NCBI GenBank assembly: GCA_034401135.1
Contig: JAWZSP010000001.1
Location: 3,224,001-3,288,000, forward strand
Direction of reading: 5' to 3'
Source of the DNA: Volutella citrinella
Taxonomy: Eukaryota > Ascomycota > Sordariomycetes > Hypocreales > Nectriaceae
DNA length: 64,000 nucleotides
The stretch's first letter is position 1; each line of letters starts with the position of its first letter. Made by a program: the position numbers and the translations under genes. Under the pieces are notes generated by a model. That model saw only the letters and a list, made by a program, of their open reading frames with translations, was not told where the DNA came from and ran no database searches. Shown here piece after piece: positions 52,961 to 64,000 of the stretch.

Positions 52961-54052
52961 TCGAGCCTCTGATGCCCAACCCGCTGCGGTGGTGGCCTGT
53001 TTGATAGATTTTGGGGATGTGTAGGACAGCGATACCCATGAGCAGGATGCTCTACAGTTAGCATGGCTGGAGAAGGACGGCGATGTACGGATTTTTCTCT
53101 TTCTTTTTTGTTCAAATTCTTGATTTATATGAGTTTTGAGCTCGACGACGTGACGTAAACAAAAGCTAGCGAGTTAGACCATTCGTTTTGCGAAGAACAT
53201 GACGAGTTTCGACCTATCACTGTTGAGCCTCGAACGCGCCTCCTTGCCTTGAACTGCAAATATAAGCGGTCGAGATGGAGAAGCCTGGCCGGGTCTTCTG
53301 GGATATTGTGCTCTGAGAAGGGGAGGGCGTCTCGCTCTGTAGACTCAAAGCGATGACCCTTACACTCCCAACTGTCACCTGCCTGAGACGAAAAGCGTTT
53401 GACAGCGGGATCTTCTCCCGCATGCTTGCACAGGAAACGCAACCAAGAAAAGCTTTGTCATCAGGTCCTGGCCAAAGCAGCGGAGACGGCCGTACGCGTG
53501 GAGGCTGTTGGCGGTCAAGACACATTTGCCCTTGCCACGCTGCTTCCACAGTGGTGTTGTTAGCTGCAGGGGTTGTGTCGGCTCATGCCAGTGGTCCGGT
53601 CTGGTGTGCGATAGTGCCAATGCGCAGCCGATGGAATGATGCTGGCCTCAATTACGATGACGCGGGAGGAAGGACTGCACGGTGGCATCAGTACTTGCCA
53701 AAATTGAGAGAAGCCTGCCAGGTGAATTGAGGGAAGCTACTCTGATTGCAACGCCAATGGCGTGCATGAACATTTCTGGGAAAGCACAATGCCGAACCCA
53801 GATCGATAAGCGGGAGCCAATGGGCGAGCTTTACAGTCACGTGATTCATCCAGCTATCCCAGCCGTTTTCCCCCGGCAATTGGGCTATGGTGCACTCCGT
53901 ACAGTGTGGAAAATATGAACCTGAGGCACCCACCCGATCATCCGCCCAGCGCTCAACCTCACGATTTTTCCCCAAAACCCTCAGATCCATCCCCCCCCCA
54001 TCGCTCCCCCCATCCGAGGTATCCAATTGAGCCACGACCAGCCATCTTCAAA
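52961..54052. other. Intergenic region of 1.1 kb
   Basis: This lies between the DOMON-b561 stop and the Atp14 ATG, both on +. It contains a T/C-rich 3' flank (TTTTTCTCTTTCTTTTTTGT near 53092) and, close to 54000, C-rich leader sequence. No gene was seen. Confidence 0.4.
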
Positions 54053-54819
54053 ATGCTCGTCCAGTTGTCCCGGGCTACGGTAAGCAATTGATCCCATCGA
54101 TGGCGCGCGCCCGCCAAAGGGCAATGGCTGGCAGAGGACACCCGCTGACCATGCAACCCTCGTTTTATAGCGCGCTCGCTCCGTTGCGGCTGTTTGCCGT
54201 GTTGCCAGGCCCAATGCCGTCCAGGTGAGGGGCTTCATTGCTCCCACCGTCTCCCGACGAGGTAAGAAGATGGCCTCACCGCCCCGTGTTGTTGGATATG
54301 GATTCGTTCCTCTTGCCGGCCCCTCCCCGTCGTCCCCTTCGCTCGCCGCCAATTCGTTCCCGGGGCCACGATAGCCGAAGCTGCACGCTCCCGCCCCGAA
54401 GCTCCGATGTGCCAATCGACCACGACCACCACTCAGTCTTCTGCAGCCCACCTCTAGCACCCCTCTCCGATCATGGAATAGATGCCGATGATCTACAACA
54501 ACTTCACGTCATTAATACGCGTGCTGACTTGCCTTGCTTCCGTACAGCCGACTTCGTCCAGGAGCTCTACCTGAAGGAGCTCAAGGCCTACAAGGCTCCC
54601 GCTGTCAAGGCCTCCGACTCCGAGGGCCAGGTCCAGACCTTCGACATCCCCAAGACCCCCGTCTCCCCCGAGGAGACCGACCTTGCCGGCAGCCTGAAGG
54701 ACTACGAGAGCATGGCCGTCGAGATTGAGGGTCAGGACGCCGCCGCCGAGACCACCGGCACGGCTGCCCAGGTCCCCGACTGGCTCGAGGCCGAGGAGGA
54801 GGATGAGGCTCACCACTAA
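54053..54819 (+). CDS. ATP14: Mitochondrial F1Fo ATP synthase subunit h (Atp14)
   Basis: Exons 54053-54079, 54171-54261 and 54548-54819 (introns 91 and 286 bp); 129 aa. The first coding exon is just 27 nt (MLVQLSRAT). Splicing continues into RARSVAAVCRVARPNAVQVR, a classical arginine-rich mitochondrial presequence, and then GFIAPTVSRR+ADFVQELYLKEL, the start of the conserved mature protein. The body is acidic (DSEGQVQTFDIPKTPVSPEE...SLKDYESMAVEIEGQ) and ends DWLEAEEEDEAHH. Subunit h belongs to the peripheral stalk (stator) that holds F1 against rotation. The final intron is long for this window and may be regulated or include a 5' regulatory element. Length agrees with yeast Atp14 (about 124 aa). 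Confidence 0.93.
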
Positions 54820-55959
54820 GCGACTCTTATCACTTTGGAGCGATCTGGAACGTGGATCTGGAGTGCCGTCGCTCCAGCTTCCCATCTACAGGGGACACCA
54901 TCAGGAGTGCGAGGCTGCTAATGCCCTTGGGACGACGGGCGTGGATGATGCGAAGGAGGCGTGGATTTGGAGACGTTAATCCTGTGTACATTTTCCTAAA
55001 AAGCAACTGCTGTGTTGCATGTAGGAGCTCACTTGCCGCGAAAGCCAATTGAAGCAAAGCAAACTACCTCTTGATTGTGGGTTCCACACCACGGTTCATT
55101 CTTCCTGTGAGGCATATAACGTGCCTCTGGACAACAAATGCCTGCCTCTCAAAACCTATCAAAGATCCTCCTGGTGCAAGCCAGAGAGCTTGGTACGCCG
55201 CAGCCTGGTAATTTCACTCGGCCTGACAGATTCATCCCCTGGTACGGATCAGTTACAGAATCATCGACGTCATTATTTGTGTTTCTCCATATCTTATCTG
55301 AGCAAACAGACGCATACACTCTCATCATGATCCGTCGACACGGATGACGTACATACTATCTCCGCCCCAATTGCTGATAGTTGATTAGTTCCATTGGATT
55401 CGTACATGTCAGCTTGGCGTCAACATCGCCGGCCGACTTCATTACTAGACGCCAGCAAGGTTATCAACAAACACGAACGACGCAGCCCACGGTATGCGGA
55501 ATTATGATAAAGACTTCGTTTTTTTGCAACAGTGAACAACATCAGCTGAATCAAAAACATTTCAGGCTGCTTTGGCAAGCCACATGTCAATAAAAACACT
55601 TGTGCTGATGTGATGAACGTCTCAAAGGTTCGGCATTCACGCCTGTTGCTTCCCTGCAGTCTCAAACTCGCACATGGCCCACCACCAAGAAGGAAGACAC
55701 TAGGCCAATATCACGACCGACCCTAGTGAAATTCCCCTTTGCAACAACCATAACGCCATGATCCTGTGCAGCACGATGACCAATGCAATGCAATACCATC
55801 CGCCCCATATGCAAATGATGCCATGATTAATGGACCCAGACCTACTCGGCAAGGGCAGATTTTTCTCTTTTTTTGGGAAATATTACTTTTTAGGACACGG
55901 TTGGACCCAGTGAATTTCGTCGTAACGCCGTGAAATTTGACAATCGTAGCGCGGAACAA
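54820..55959. other. Convergent 3' region between ATP14 and SCH9
   Basis: This 1.1 kb separates the two stop codons and is AT-richer than the neighbouring exons. No coding frame with continuity and no repeat was recognised. TTTTTTTGG-type tracts near 55860-55890 may relate to the SCH9 3' end. Confidence 0.4.
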
Positions 55960-58675
55960 TTATACGTCAAAGTGCGCGCCTCCTACCATATGCTCATCGG
56001 TCTTCACGATGCCGCTCATTCGGTTGGCTTTTCTCAGGTCAATATCGTCCAAATTGTCCCAATCGTCGTTGTCAGAGTGATGTGCTGCATCATCCATGTC
56101 CTCATCGTCGGTCCTCACGCGATCGCGCATGTGATCGTCGAGGGCACTCTCATCCACGAATGTGAAGCCCTGGAAGTTGGCCTGGACCGACGGGGAAAGT
56201 GGCGTGGAAGCAGCATAGCCACGAGCCAGAGCGGCTGCGCGCTCGTTGAGGGACCCGTTTTGATCGAGGGCAGTGGTGAACTCGGGGTCGAAGTAGGACA
56301 CATCCGTCTCCGACTTCAACTTGGGCTTGAATGGAGGAGTGATGAGCTTCTTGGTGAGCAGGGTCCAGTCGATGTCGGCAAAGAAGGGGTGGCGCTTTAG
56401 CTCCTCAGCATCGTCGGTGGCTCCCAGCCTGTGTTTAGGATTTCTATTAAGCAACCCCTTGACGAAGTTCCTACCCTCCTGTGACAGCGTGTCCCGGGGG
56501 AACCGAACTTTGCCGAACGCAATGTTCTTGTACATCTGCTGGGTATCTTCGGCGTAGAAGGGGCTCCAGCCGCAACACATCTCGAACACCAACACGCCAA
56601 GGGACCAAAAGTCGACCATCTTGGTGTAGCCTGACTCGTCCAACAGGACCTCGGGTGCGAGGTACTCTGTCGTTCCGCAAAAAGTGTTGGTTGTATCATT
56701 TTTGGTGAGGTTGGCCTTGGAGAGGCCGAAATCGCAGAGAGCAATGTGGCCGTTCGCATCCAGGAGAATGTTTTCGGGTTTCAAGTCTCGATACACAATG
56801 TCGTTGTGGTGGAGGTGCTGAATAGCCAAGATAAGCTCCGCGATATAGAACTTCGCTCGCTTCTCATCGAAACGGCCCTCCTTTTGGAGGTGCCAAAAGA
56901 GCTCTCCTCCGGACATGTAATCGGTGACCAGGTACAGCTCTGAAGGCGTCTGGAAGGAAAACTTCAAGCCGACAATGAAGGGCGAGTCTGACGTGGCGGT
57001 CCGGACAAGGATATTGCGCTCGCCAACGGTGTGCGCCACCTCCTTCTTCTGGACAATAACCTTCTTCTGGAGCACCTTCATGGCGTAAATGCGCTGCGTA
57101 TCCTTCTTTCGCACCTGGTAAACCTGGCCAAAGGTGCCTTTGCCGATAAGCTTCAGGATATCGAAATCGGTCGGACCAAAGTGTTTCCTTTCTGAGCTAT
57201 GATAGACGGCCTCGACGTAGATTTCTCCAGTGGGTGCGTTTTCAGCCATGGTGTCGGCGTGGCCCTCCAACGCGTGCCAGCCTCGCACCGGTCTACCATT
57301 GTCCTTGCTGGCCTCGAAGTCGACGTGTCCCAGGAAATCTTCACCATTGGCGGTGTGATCATAGACCGAAATGTCAACCAGCATGTCCGAATCGACCACA
57401 TCGCTATTACAAGTTAGTCAACCAGAACGACAGCGTATTAAACATGTATAGAACTGATTCCTACAATTCAGCCTCGGCATCCCACTGGGGGCTGGTAAAT
57501 GAAGCACGAGCGGACCGATTCCGGAAGGTGTTGTAATCAGTAATGCTGGTGTTGCTGCTCTGGCGGCTGCGCATTGGGATCGCCATGGGTCTGCCAGAGT
57601 CGCTGCCTTGTCGCTGGATGGGAATACCGCCCGCCGAGGGCGTGCCGACGGAAAGGGTGTCGTCGTCCCCTTCGGGGTGTCGGGGACCGCTGGAGATGAG
57701 CTCGCTTCGCTGGAAAACGACGACAACATAAGGATCCCGGGCTTTGCGCAGTCCTCGGGCTTCCGTGATCTTAATAGTCAGCTTTCCCTTGGCGGCTGGC
57801 ACCTGTGCACCAGTCGAAGTCACCCCCGGTGTTTGGGTGCCGCTTGTCTCGGCGCCATCGTGGCTGCTTCTGGACGAGACTTCTGCCGACGGGCGAGCGG
57901 CGGAGAGCGCTCGGGTGGGAGTTGGTGGACCGCTCTTGAGAGTCATAGCACGAGTTAGCTCCTTGAGTCCTTCAAGCGAGTACCACTTGCTTGGGGCAGA
58001 GGTAGAGTGGGCATGCGTGGTGGTGAGGGCTGTGGTGGGGGAGGAAGGGTCGGAGGCATCAGTGATGGTTGAAGGTATTGAAGGTTCGTCGTCTGGCCTG
58101 CCAAAGTGCGTGGTGGTGAAGGGTGTAGGAATCTTGGGCCGCGTCCGCACGTTGGCCGCAGGCGCTGCAGAACCAGGTAGAGGTGGAGTCGCCACCAGTG
58201 AAGGTTCTACACCCCGAAGATCTGAGATGCCACACGACGAGGGGGTCTTTGAGAGAGGCGGCGTTGGGAGCATTTGCGAGGCCATCTCTCGATGCAACTC
58301 CGTATCTGGCTCGAGGCCGAGACGCTCATGTTCCAGGAGCGGGTGGCCCTGAGTCAACATGGCGGAGTTTGGCAGCGGGATGTTGGGGAAGACGTGCGAC
58401 TGCACGCCGGAGGATGAAACAGACAGGCGGTGACGGTCTGGCGGCGGGTTCGAGGCGGGCACAGGGCTCGGGGGTCGATTGGGGGATGACAAGGACGAAC
58501 TGGCTGTGGAAGGAGGCTGACGAACCTGACCAAAGTAACTCATGATGCCGGGTAGGCGTTTGTCTTGGAGATCGGGTTGGGGGGTGGCTACACCGGATCT
58601 AGGCGTGTCGAAGCCTATGTGATCGACGCCATCCTCCTCACTGGCGGACCTGGTGGGCGGGTTAACACCAAGCAT
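55960..58675 (-). CDS. SCH9: Sch9-type AGC protein kinase with C2 domain
   Basis: Exons 57465-58675 and 55960-57403 across a 61-bp intron (GTAGGA...AATAG), in phase 2; 884 aa. Splicing joins WDAEAE-F to DVVDSDMLVDISVYDH inside a C2 domain that begins about residue 296 (KLTIKITEARGLRKARDPY) and carries a Ser-rich insertion. Residues 1-290 are Ser/Pro/Thr-rich. The kinase domain (about 480-745) shows GKGTFGQV, Lys in YAMKVL (K513), YRDLKPEN (D610), DFG (628-630), the PDK1 site T644 in TFCGTTEYLAPE and the AGC tail. The turn-motif sites lie in TPLSPS, and T818 lies in the hydrophobic motif FQGFTF. In yeast, TORC1 phosphorylates Sch9 at the vacuole to drive ribosome biogenesis and limit stress resistance and lifespan. 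In filamentous fungi the orthologue affects growth, conidiation and virulence. Confidence 0.95.
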
Positions 58676-60706
58676 TTTTGTAAGAGAATTTCGAATGAGT
58701 GAATAAATGCTTTGCCCCGAAGCGACGGCGCGGGGAAGAGCGAAGTGGGAACACTAGTTCATGACGGCTGCCAAGGGCGTCGACTAAGAGGGGGAGCAGG
58801 GCCAGATGGCGAGGGATAGGGATAGTGGGCTCTGACGAGGTGACTATGACGAGAAAAACACGGAATGGGGCAGAGGTCTGGTCCGTTGAGGCCTTGAGGC
58901 TGGTGGAGTGATGCGGTGCAATGAACCTGCTTCAACGGGGGCGGGCTAAGCAGTGTGGTACAGTCCAGATCGAGGGCGGCGGGTGTTATTAATGGAATGG
59001 GCAGGACCATCAAAAGCTGGCAATTGAAAAGTCGTTGCAGAAAAAAAAAACACCACAAAGCCGGGCTGGGGGATGGATGCAGCGGCTGGCATTCCCTTCC
59101 AAACAAAAAACACGAGCAGGGCAGCTGTACAAAGCAAAGCAAGAAAAGCCAACCAGGGCAACGAGCGAGGCCAGGGCTGGGTTGTTTGCCGAGAACGGAC
59201 GGCTGAGGGCGAGGAAAGGTGAGTAATGGGAGGGCAGGACAGGGCAGCAGCAGTGGGAGCAGTGCATCAGCCCGCCGGCGGCGGTAAATGATGACGAGAT
59301 CAATTTTTCTCCCCCATCGTCGAACCAGTCCGGGCCTGGTATGGGCAGCGCAAGTGCCATGGAGCCAGGGTGGGCTTGTCGCCTTCCACCAAGACCTAGA
59401 GCGCAAGGCCAGACATCGTACGCAACAGTGGTTTGGTGGACGGCGAATGGCGGGGTCGCGAGCACAACGCAGGGACTGACTGGCCAGAGGGTGGCGCCCA
59501 CTGGCTCCAATGGCGGGCGCGGCGAGTCAGCGAGGAGGTCAAGACGACATTGACGAGGGCACGCTGGCTGAGCCGGTGGGCTGGTGCATGCGGTAGAGGC
59601 AAAATCTGGCTCTGGCCCTCTTTTCCTCATGGGCCCAATGGCTGCAGGCTGAAGCTGGCGTGTTGTTGGGCGCGGCTGGCGATGCCTTGGCGATGGGATT
59701 GATTGGCATGTGGTTGCTGACGGGATCGTTTGGGACCTGGTCCCCTCATCCCGCCGCTAGCAGGTGGCTAAGCCGGGCGTTCTGGCAAAACTTGACTGCT
59801 GCAGCGTGCGCTGATGGGGCTTTTGCGGCCTCGGGATTGTGCTGTGTTGGGAAGGCGAAGGTCCAGTGCGTCTGCGTCTCTGGTTTGCCGCCCGGCACCG
59901 CCGTCGCCATGGTTGCGCAGGTCCAATCCAGCAGTTTGCACCTAATATCTGACGCCTGCTGACAATTGCCTGCCCTGCCGTCCAGCATGTTCTCAGCGGC
60001 GACAGAACCTGCTGCGACCCGCCCACCAGATTCGCAGGGGTGGTGGCTTTCAGTGGCGGTGGAGGGGTAATGGGAGGCTTGTGAGGGCCGGCAGCCAGCT
60101 CCACGGCCGGTCCGCGACAACCTGGGAGGAGGAGGAGGGGGGTGTCTCCGGTGGCGCCGCAACTTTGCATTGCTTGTGACAGGTACTGACTCGGCTGGCT
60201 GCGCTTCAGCTGAGCAGTTACCGAACAGCTTCGTTCCCAGGCTGGCCTGCTGGCAAGCAAATGCCACTGGCAGTTTGCTGTGCCATCAAAATCGCCACCC
60301 ATGCCCCCAGTAGTGCTCTCTCCTTGGCGCCGGTAAGAGGGGCCTGGTGCACCGAGCCAGGGATGCTGCTGATGCCGCTGAGGAGGGGTCTTGGGATGGG
60401 GCCCAGAGGGGCAGCGAACACGGCGGACTCCAACTTTGGGCCGCTACTGAGGTCGACGAAGGCGCGCAGAGGGGCAGGGAGATCATGCAAACGAGGGCTA
60501 AACGCAAAAGGGAGGAAGGTCGTGGACGAAGGACGACAAGAAGATGGACCACGTACTTGGACATCATAGCCTGAGTGGCTCGGCGTAAGAGGTCGAATCC
60601 GCCTTGGTTTGACGCTGCGCTCTCCGTACCCGTCATGGCGGCAGCAAAAGCTGGGGGCGGTTGGCGTGCTTAGAAGGAGGGCCGTGAGCCCGTGACTAGA
60701 CGGCGC

Positions 60707-60728
60707 GGGGGGGGGGGGGGGGGGGGGG
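60707..60728 (+). repeat. Poly-G homopolymer (22 bp)
   Basis: An uninterrupted run of 22 G residues, about 2 kb upstream of SCH9. On the SCH9 coding strand it is poly-C. Length may be mis-called by sequencing. A similar C run occurs at 9470-9492. Confidence 0.9.
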
Positions 60729-62250
60729 AGTCGAGGCGATGTTGGTGACGTCGAGAAGGAACCGACCGGAGAGCAGCGCACCGGTTCTCGACGGCGGATG
60801 CGGGGGAGGAAGGAAGGCGAGGGGGATAGGAGGAGAGGAGAGAGATGAAGCGGAGGGGCTGGGACGATGAGAGCAAACGCCCGGCAGGTCGCTGAGTTTT
60901 GTTTGATGCAGAGAAGAAGAAGAAGAGAGATGGAGCTGATGGGCGTCCCTGGAGCGAGAGAGAATGAGCGGGCTGGGCGAGGTTAATGGAAAGGCGCCGC
61001 TGTACAGTGCGCTACAACGGAGCTGCGATGCCCAGGATAACAGCGCTGCTGTATCCGCGAACTCATGTGGCTCGGCCGCTCTGACGTGCCGAATGTCTTC
61101 GTCACGCACTGAGCCCAGGGTGACTTGCGTGGCTAGCCAAGGTCGAGGAACAAGGCGGGATTTGATTTAGAGTTGGGTCTAGGTGGGGTGAAGGGATTCT
61201 TGGAGCAATGCGAGGCGATCCAAACTGGTCGTAGGCTACTTGCTGGTGGGAGATAGCTGAGGTGCTCTCGCTGCCAGTGCCTTGATGTTGGAGCTTGCCC
61301 CCGCCGAGGCGATGCTGGCGAGGAGCAGCTGGGGCCGCTCTTGAGGATTGTGCAGATCCTGTGTCTTGCGGCTAGGTACCTGTTACTATCCGCTGGAAGA
61401 ATCGCTGGTCCTTCTGCCGTGGACGCGATGAGAGCGTGGATTCTCTAGGCCAGTAGCAGCGTTCCGCAGCAGTAGTTGGCGACGGCGTTGCAGCATGCTC
61501 GGCGCCATCCGTACTTAGAAGTGCGGCACACGCAAGTCCACGACCCCTCACCATCAAAAGAGGGCCGACGTTCCTCTCCTCCGGCGTTTGACATATTGTC
61601 TTATTGCATGCCTACCTATAGCACCTTACTGGCCTTACCTGTTACTGATATCATTTAGGCACGCCTCGCCCAGCGGGAAGCCTCCAGCTCAATCAATCTC
61701 CCTTGGCCAACCTGCCCAAGGCGGAATTTCGGATATGCGGGCGCTGGGCCCGCCTGGGAGTGTAGAGGGCGAATAGATCGGCAGACGCCTGGACAGCTTC
61801 CAATTGCATGATTCACATACCGCGTCAGGTATTAGTACCTAATTAGATAGTTCTGCAGCATCATTACTAGTGGTAAGAGAAAGCTGGTGCTGCCAGAACT
61901 ATTAGTGCGCTCTAACGGGAGTAGGCACCGTCCACAGTGCGGGCAGCAGCAGCGTCCTCCATCATCCAGCAATAGACTAAAGTAATGACTGGGCCACCAC
62001 TGGTAGAAGGTGGCCGCTGAGGCGATCCATCCAAGAGCAAGAGAATGCAGAGGTGGGGGTTCTGGGGCGCTCCGCCTCGTCGGAAGGGCAGGTACCTTGG
62101 CCCGCCGTCTCTTTCGGCGCCGCCCTCCTTCCCCGTAGGCACCACGGGCACTCCGTACGCCAGGACGCCTCTGTCCGTTCCTAATCAATGGCACCTCACG
62201 ACGATGGTGGCGGCAGAGCCCAAGCGAGACACGATCTGAGCCACCCTCCC

Positions 62251-62310
62251 GCAAGCACACACCCACCCATCACACACCCACACACGCGCGCGCACGCACA
62301 CAGTCACACC
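62251..62310 (+). repeat. CA-rich microsatellite-like tract
   Basis: About 60 bp dominated by CACA, CACCCA and CACGCG units (CACACACCCACACACGCGCG). It is imperfect, with alternating purine-pyrimidine stretches. It lies in the gene-empty region upstream of SCH9 and is likely length-variable. Confidence 0.7.
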
Positions 62311-64000
62311 CAAGCAGTGAGCACACGCACATACTTCTGCAGACACGCGAACGCATATTCCCAGGGGATGGTGAAAAAAATTGAAGAGAGACAGCGGCTG
62401 ATGTAAGTCAATGCGAGATATGCCGTTTCCGATTCGACCTCACTGGAAAGGACCATGGGACCTGCATTTTCTTGGTCAGCTTGCCTGGTACCAGTACAAA
62501 CGCCAATGTACTTTGATCCGAGGCGCACACGGCTCTGAGTAGCACCAATTACCAAGTTCTACTAACTACCTACTGGGTGGCAGGTAATCAAAGGGGCGGG
62601 ATGCTCTGGCTGCGTCTTCATCTGTTGTTGCTCCCGAATCCAACGGGATTGAAGGCCACCTGACCTCCTTGGGATCTGCTCAGCTTTCCTGCTGCTACAG
62701 TAATACTGACACACAGCGGCCATCTTGGCCCCGTTGTACCCCGCCCCTGTGAGGGGCGATAGCTCTGGATCCAAGACAACCCCCTCATCGGCTCATCCTC
62801 CGTCGACGCCCTTTGGCTCTGCGCCGAAGGCCTCATGGGCCACGGTGTGCTGAGCTTTGGCATGCCCACTTCTCACCTCATCCAATAGTCTCGGCATTAG
62901 GCTGACAGCGACTGGCCAAGTGCACGGGTTGCCGTCTGTTGTTTGGAAGTGGCGGGCATCATCCAGCTCAAGATATCCCGAATTGGCATTTCATCGCGGG
63001 GCACTGATATCCAATGGCACCTCGCTGGGCAATCCCCATCGTCTATCCATCCCACTGCTTTCCCCTCAAACAGCCACGCCAGGCTTCCATTCCGCCGCCG
63101 CCCGCCCTTGCCGCCTGCATTGGAACACCGACTGCTCGGCAGCGTGCTTCTGAGTGTGCTTGGACGTCCGGCTTGCTGAAGCTTGTGCGTGACCCAAACA
63201 TGCAGCGTTGAAGCAACTTCCCATCATCTCCACCACCAATGACATTGCATCTCAACCATTCCGACACCTGCCTACTTTGTCAGGCTGACCCATCGTAGTA
63301 ACCCGTCTGCCCGGCTGAGTACGGGTGCGGGAGCCGGTATCTACGATGCATCACATGCCTCTACTTGCCAATGTGCGACGGTTCTCACATGCCATGCTAG
63401 TTAGGTTCTACCGTACGTGCAGGTTGCCTACGTTTCCACACTTCTCAAACCATCATTAGCTTTGATCCCACGGCAGCAAATGGTCAACATGTCGCCTTTG
63501 ACCAGCCAGACGCGCATCGGCTTGCCAACGATCTAGGTTGTATAGTAGTTACTCGCCACGCATCACAGGAACATTGCGTGGCTTGATATCTTGGGTCATG
63601 ACGTAGCTGTTGTCATTGTTGTTCTATCTGCCAAGACAGGCAACACAAGACCCAGCTAGAGCCCGATCATGTCATTTTCTGTGTTGCATAATGCGTGTTA
63701 TGAAGCTCTTCTTTTTTATGTGTAGAGCCGCTGCAGTCTCCTGGGCTGGTACGTCCTGACCCCTTGCATATGCGACCATGCGACCGACCACCTTCCCGAA
63801 GAGCACAACGACAACTGCTGGAATATATTGTGTGGAGCATCTTGCTTGCCTTGGAGTATCACGACAATGGACTAGCCCCTGTCTCATGGCAAGGGCTCTT
63901 ATCCGCCCTGTCGTTACTCTCACAGTTGTCTGGACTGATCTACTCTGCCTTTGGAGAATTGCGGATAGTTTAGTGTAACTTGTACCACCTGACAGTATGG

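Larger units (their letters stand above)
58676..64000. other. Gene-empty 5.3 kb upstream of SCH9
   Basis: No gene is supported from the SCH9 ATG to the window end. The minus strand next to SCH9 contains open frames of 215 aa (58759-59406) and 206 aa (59010-59630), overlapping each other and Pro/Cys/Leu-rich; they may be upstream ORFs in a long SCH9 leader. Features noted: a short poly-A run near 59041, a poly-G run at 60707-60728 and a CA-rich tract at 62251-62310. TATAG and CTACC-rich short motifs recur near 61610-61640 and 61830. Nothing resembles a tRNA or transposon. Confidence 0.4.

Noticed and set aside
58759..59406. 215-aa minus-strand ORF just before SCH9
   Set aside because: Pro/Leu/Cys-rich, overlapped by a 206-aa frame in another phase, no domain; treated as possible leader or uORF.
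1..64000. CRISPR arrays, prophage, bacterial operons or biosynthetic gene cluster
   Set aside because: Nothing of the kind was seen; the intron-containing genes are fungal housekeeping genes without clustered backbone enzymes.

Overview
The window is nuclear DNA of a filamentous ascomycete, most likely a Sordariomycete and probably Hypocreales. The genes are single copy, with short introns (49-286 bp) that mostly start GTAAGT/GTATGT-like, show CTAAC/CTGAC-type branch points and end in (C/T)AG. They encode orthologues of fungal housekeeping proteins: Atp14, LSm6, LSm8, Prp4, Hst3/4 sirtuin, Sch9. Intergenic spacers are long and the coding regions GC-rich. I saw no plasmid, phage, bacterial operon, CRISPR array, biosynthetic cluster or intact transposon. 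Exon-intron structures were derived by hand from splice signals and reading-frame continuity, so they are models; none is backed by RNA data.

Layout, left to right. 0.8-1.65 kb: Ser/Pro-rich conserved fungal protein with a CRIB-like motif (+). 3.45-4.26: membrane-anchored polysaccharide deacetylase (-). 7.9-8.95: CAG/CAA repeat leader followed by a Tyr/Gln/Gly/Ser-rich protein (+). 9.6-10.9: Cys/Met-metabolism PLP enzyme (-). 11.8-12.8: four-exon conserved fungal protein (-). 15.7-16.6: small membrane-anchored protein (+). 17.2-17.5: LSm6 (-), divergent from Rad60/Esc2 (18.05-19.6, +), which converges on an Hst3/Hst4-type sirtuin (20.2-22.1, -). 24.15-25.55: C2H2 plus Zn2Cys6 transcription factor (+). 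26.3-27.9: mitochondrial-type rhomboid (-), divergent from a Tma17-like proteasome-assembly chaperone (28.3-29.0, +). 29.7-30.9: unknown basic protein (-). 35.2-36.4: single-pass Lys/Glu-rich protein (-). 37.9-39.4: nucleoside hydrolase (+). 39.7-40.1: LSm8 (-). 41.1-41.3: U2 snRNA (-). 41.9-43.3: P-TEFb-type cyclin (-). 43.7-45.3: Prp4 splicing factor (-). 46.9-48.4: S6K/Psk1-like AGC kinase (+). 51.6-53.0: DOMON-cytochrome b561 protein (+). 54.05-54.8: ATP synthase subunit Atp14 (+). 56.0-58.7: Sch9 AGC kinase (-). The last 5.3 kb has no gene I can support.

Three themes stand out. RNA splicing: LSm6, LSm8, U2 snRNA and Prp4 are all spliceosomal, and LSm8, U2 and Prp4 lie within 5.6 kb with a transcription-elongation cyclin between them. 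Growth signalling: two AGC kinases of the S6K/Sch9 type lie 7.5 kb apart, pointing away from each other's promoters. Genome integrity: the Rad60/Esc2 SUMO-like protein and the H3K56-type sirtuin are convergent neighbours. The rest is ordinary housekeeping or lineage-specific genes separated by large spacers (30.9-35.2, 48.4-51.6 and 58.7-64.0 kb are the emptiest). I did not find a clearly novel multi-gene system.
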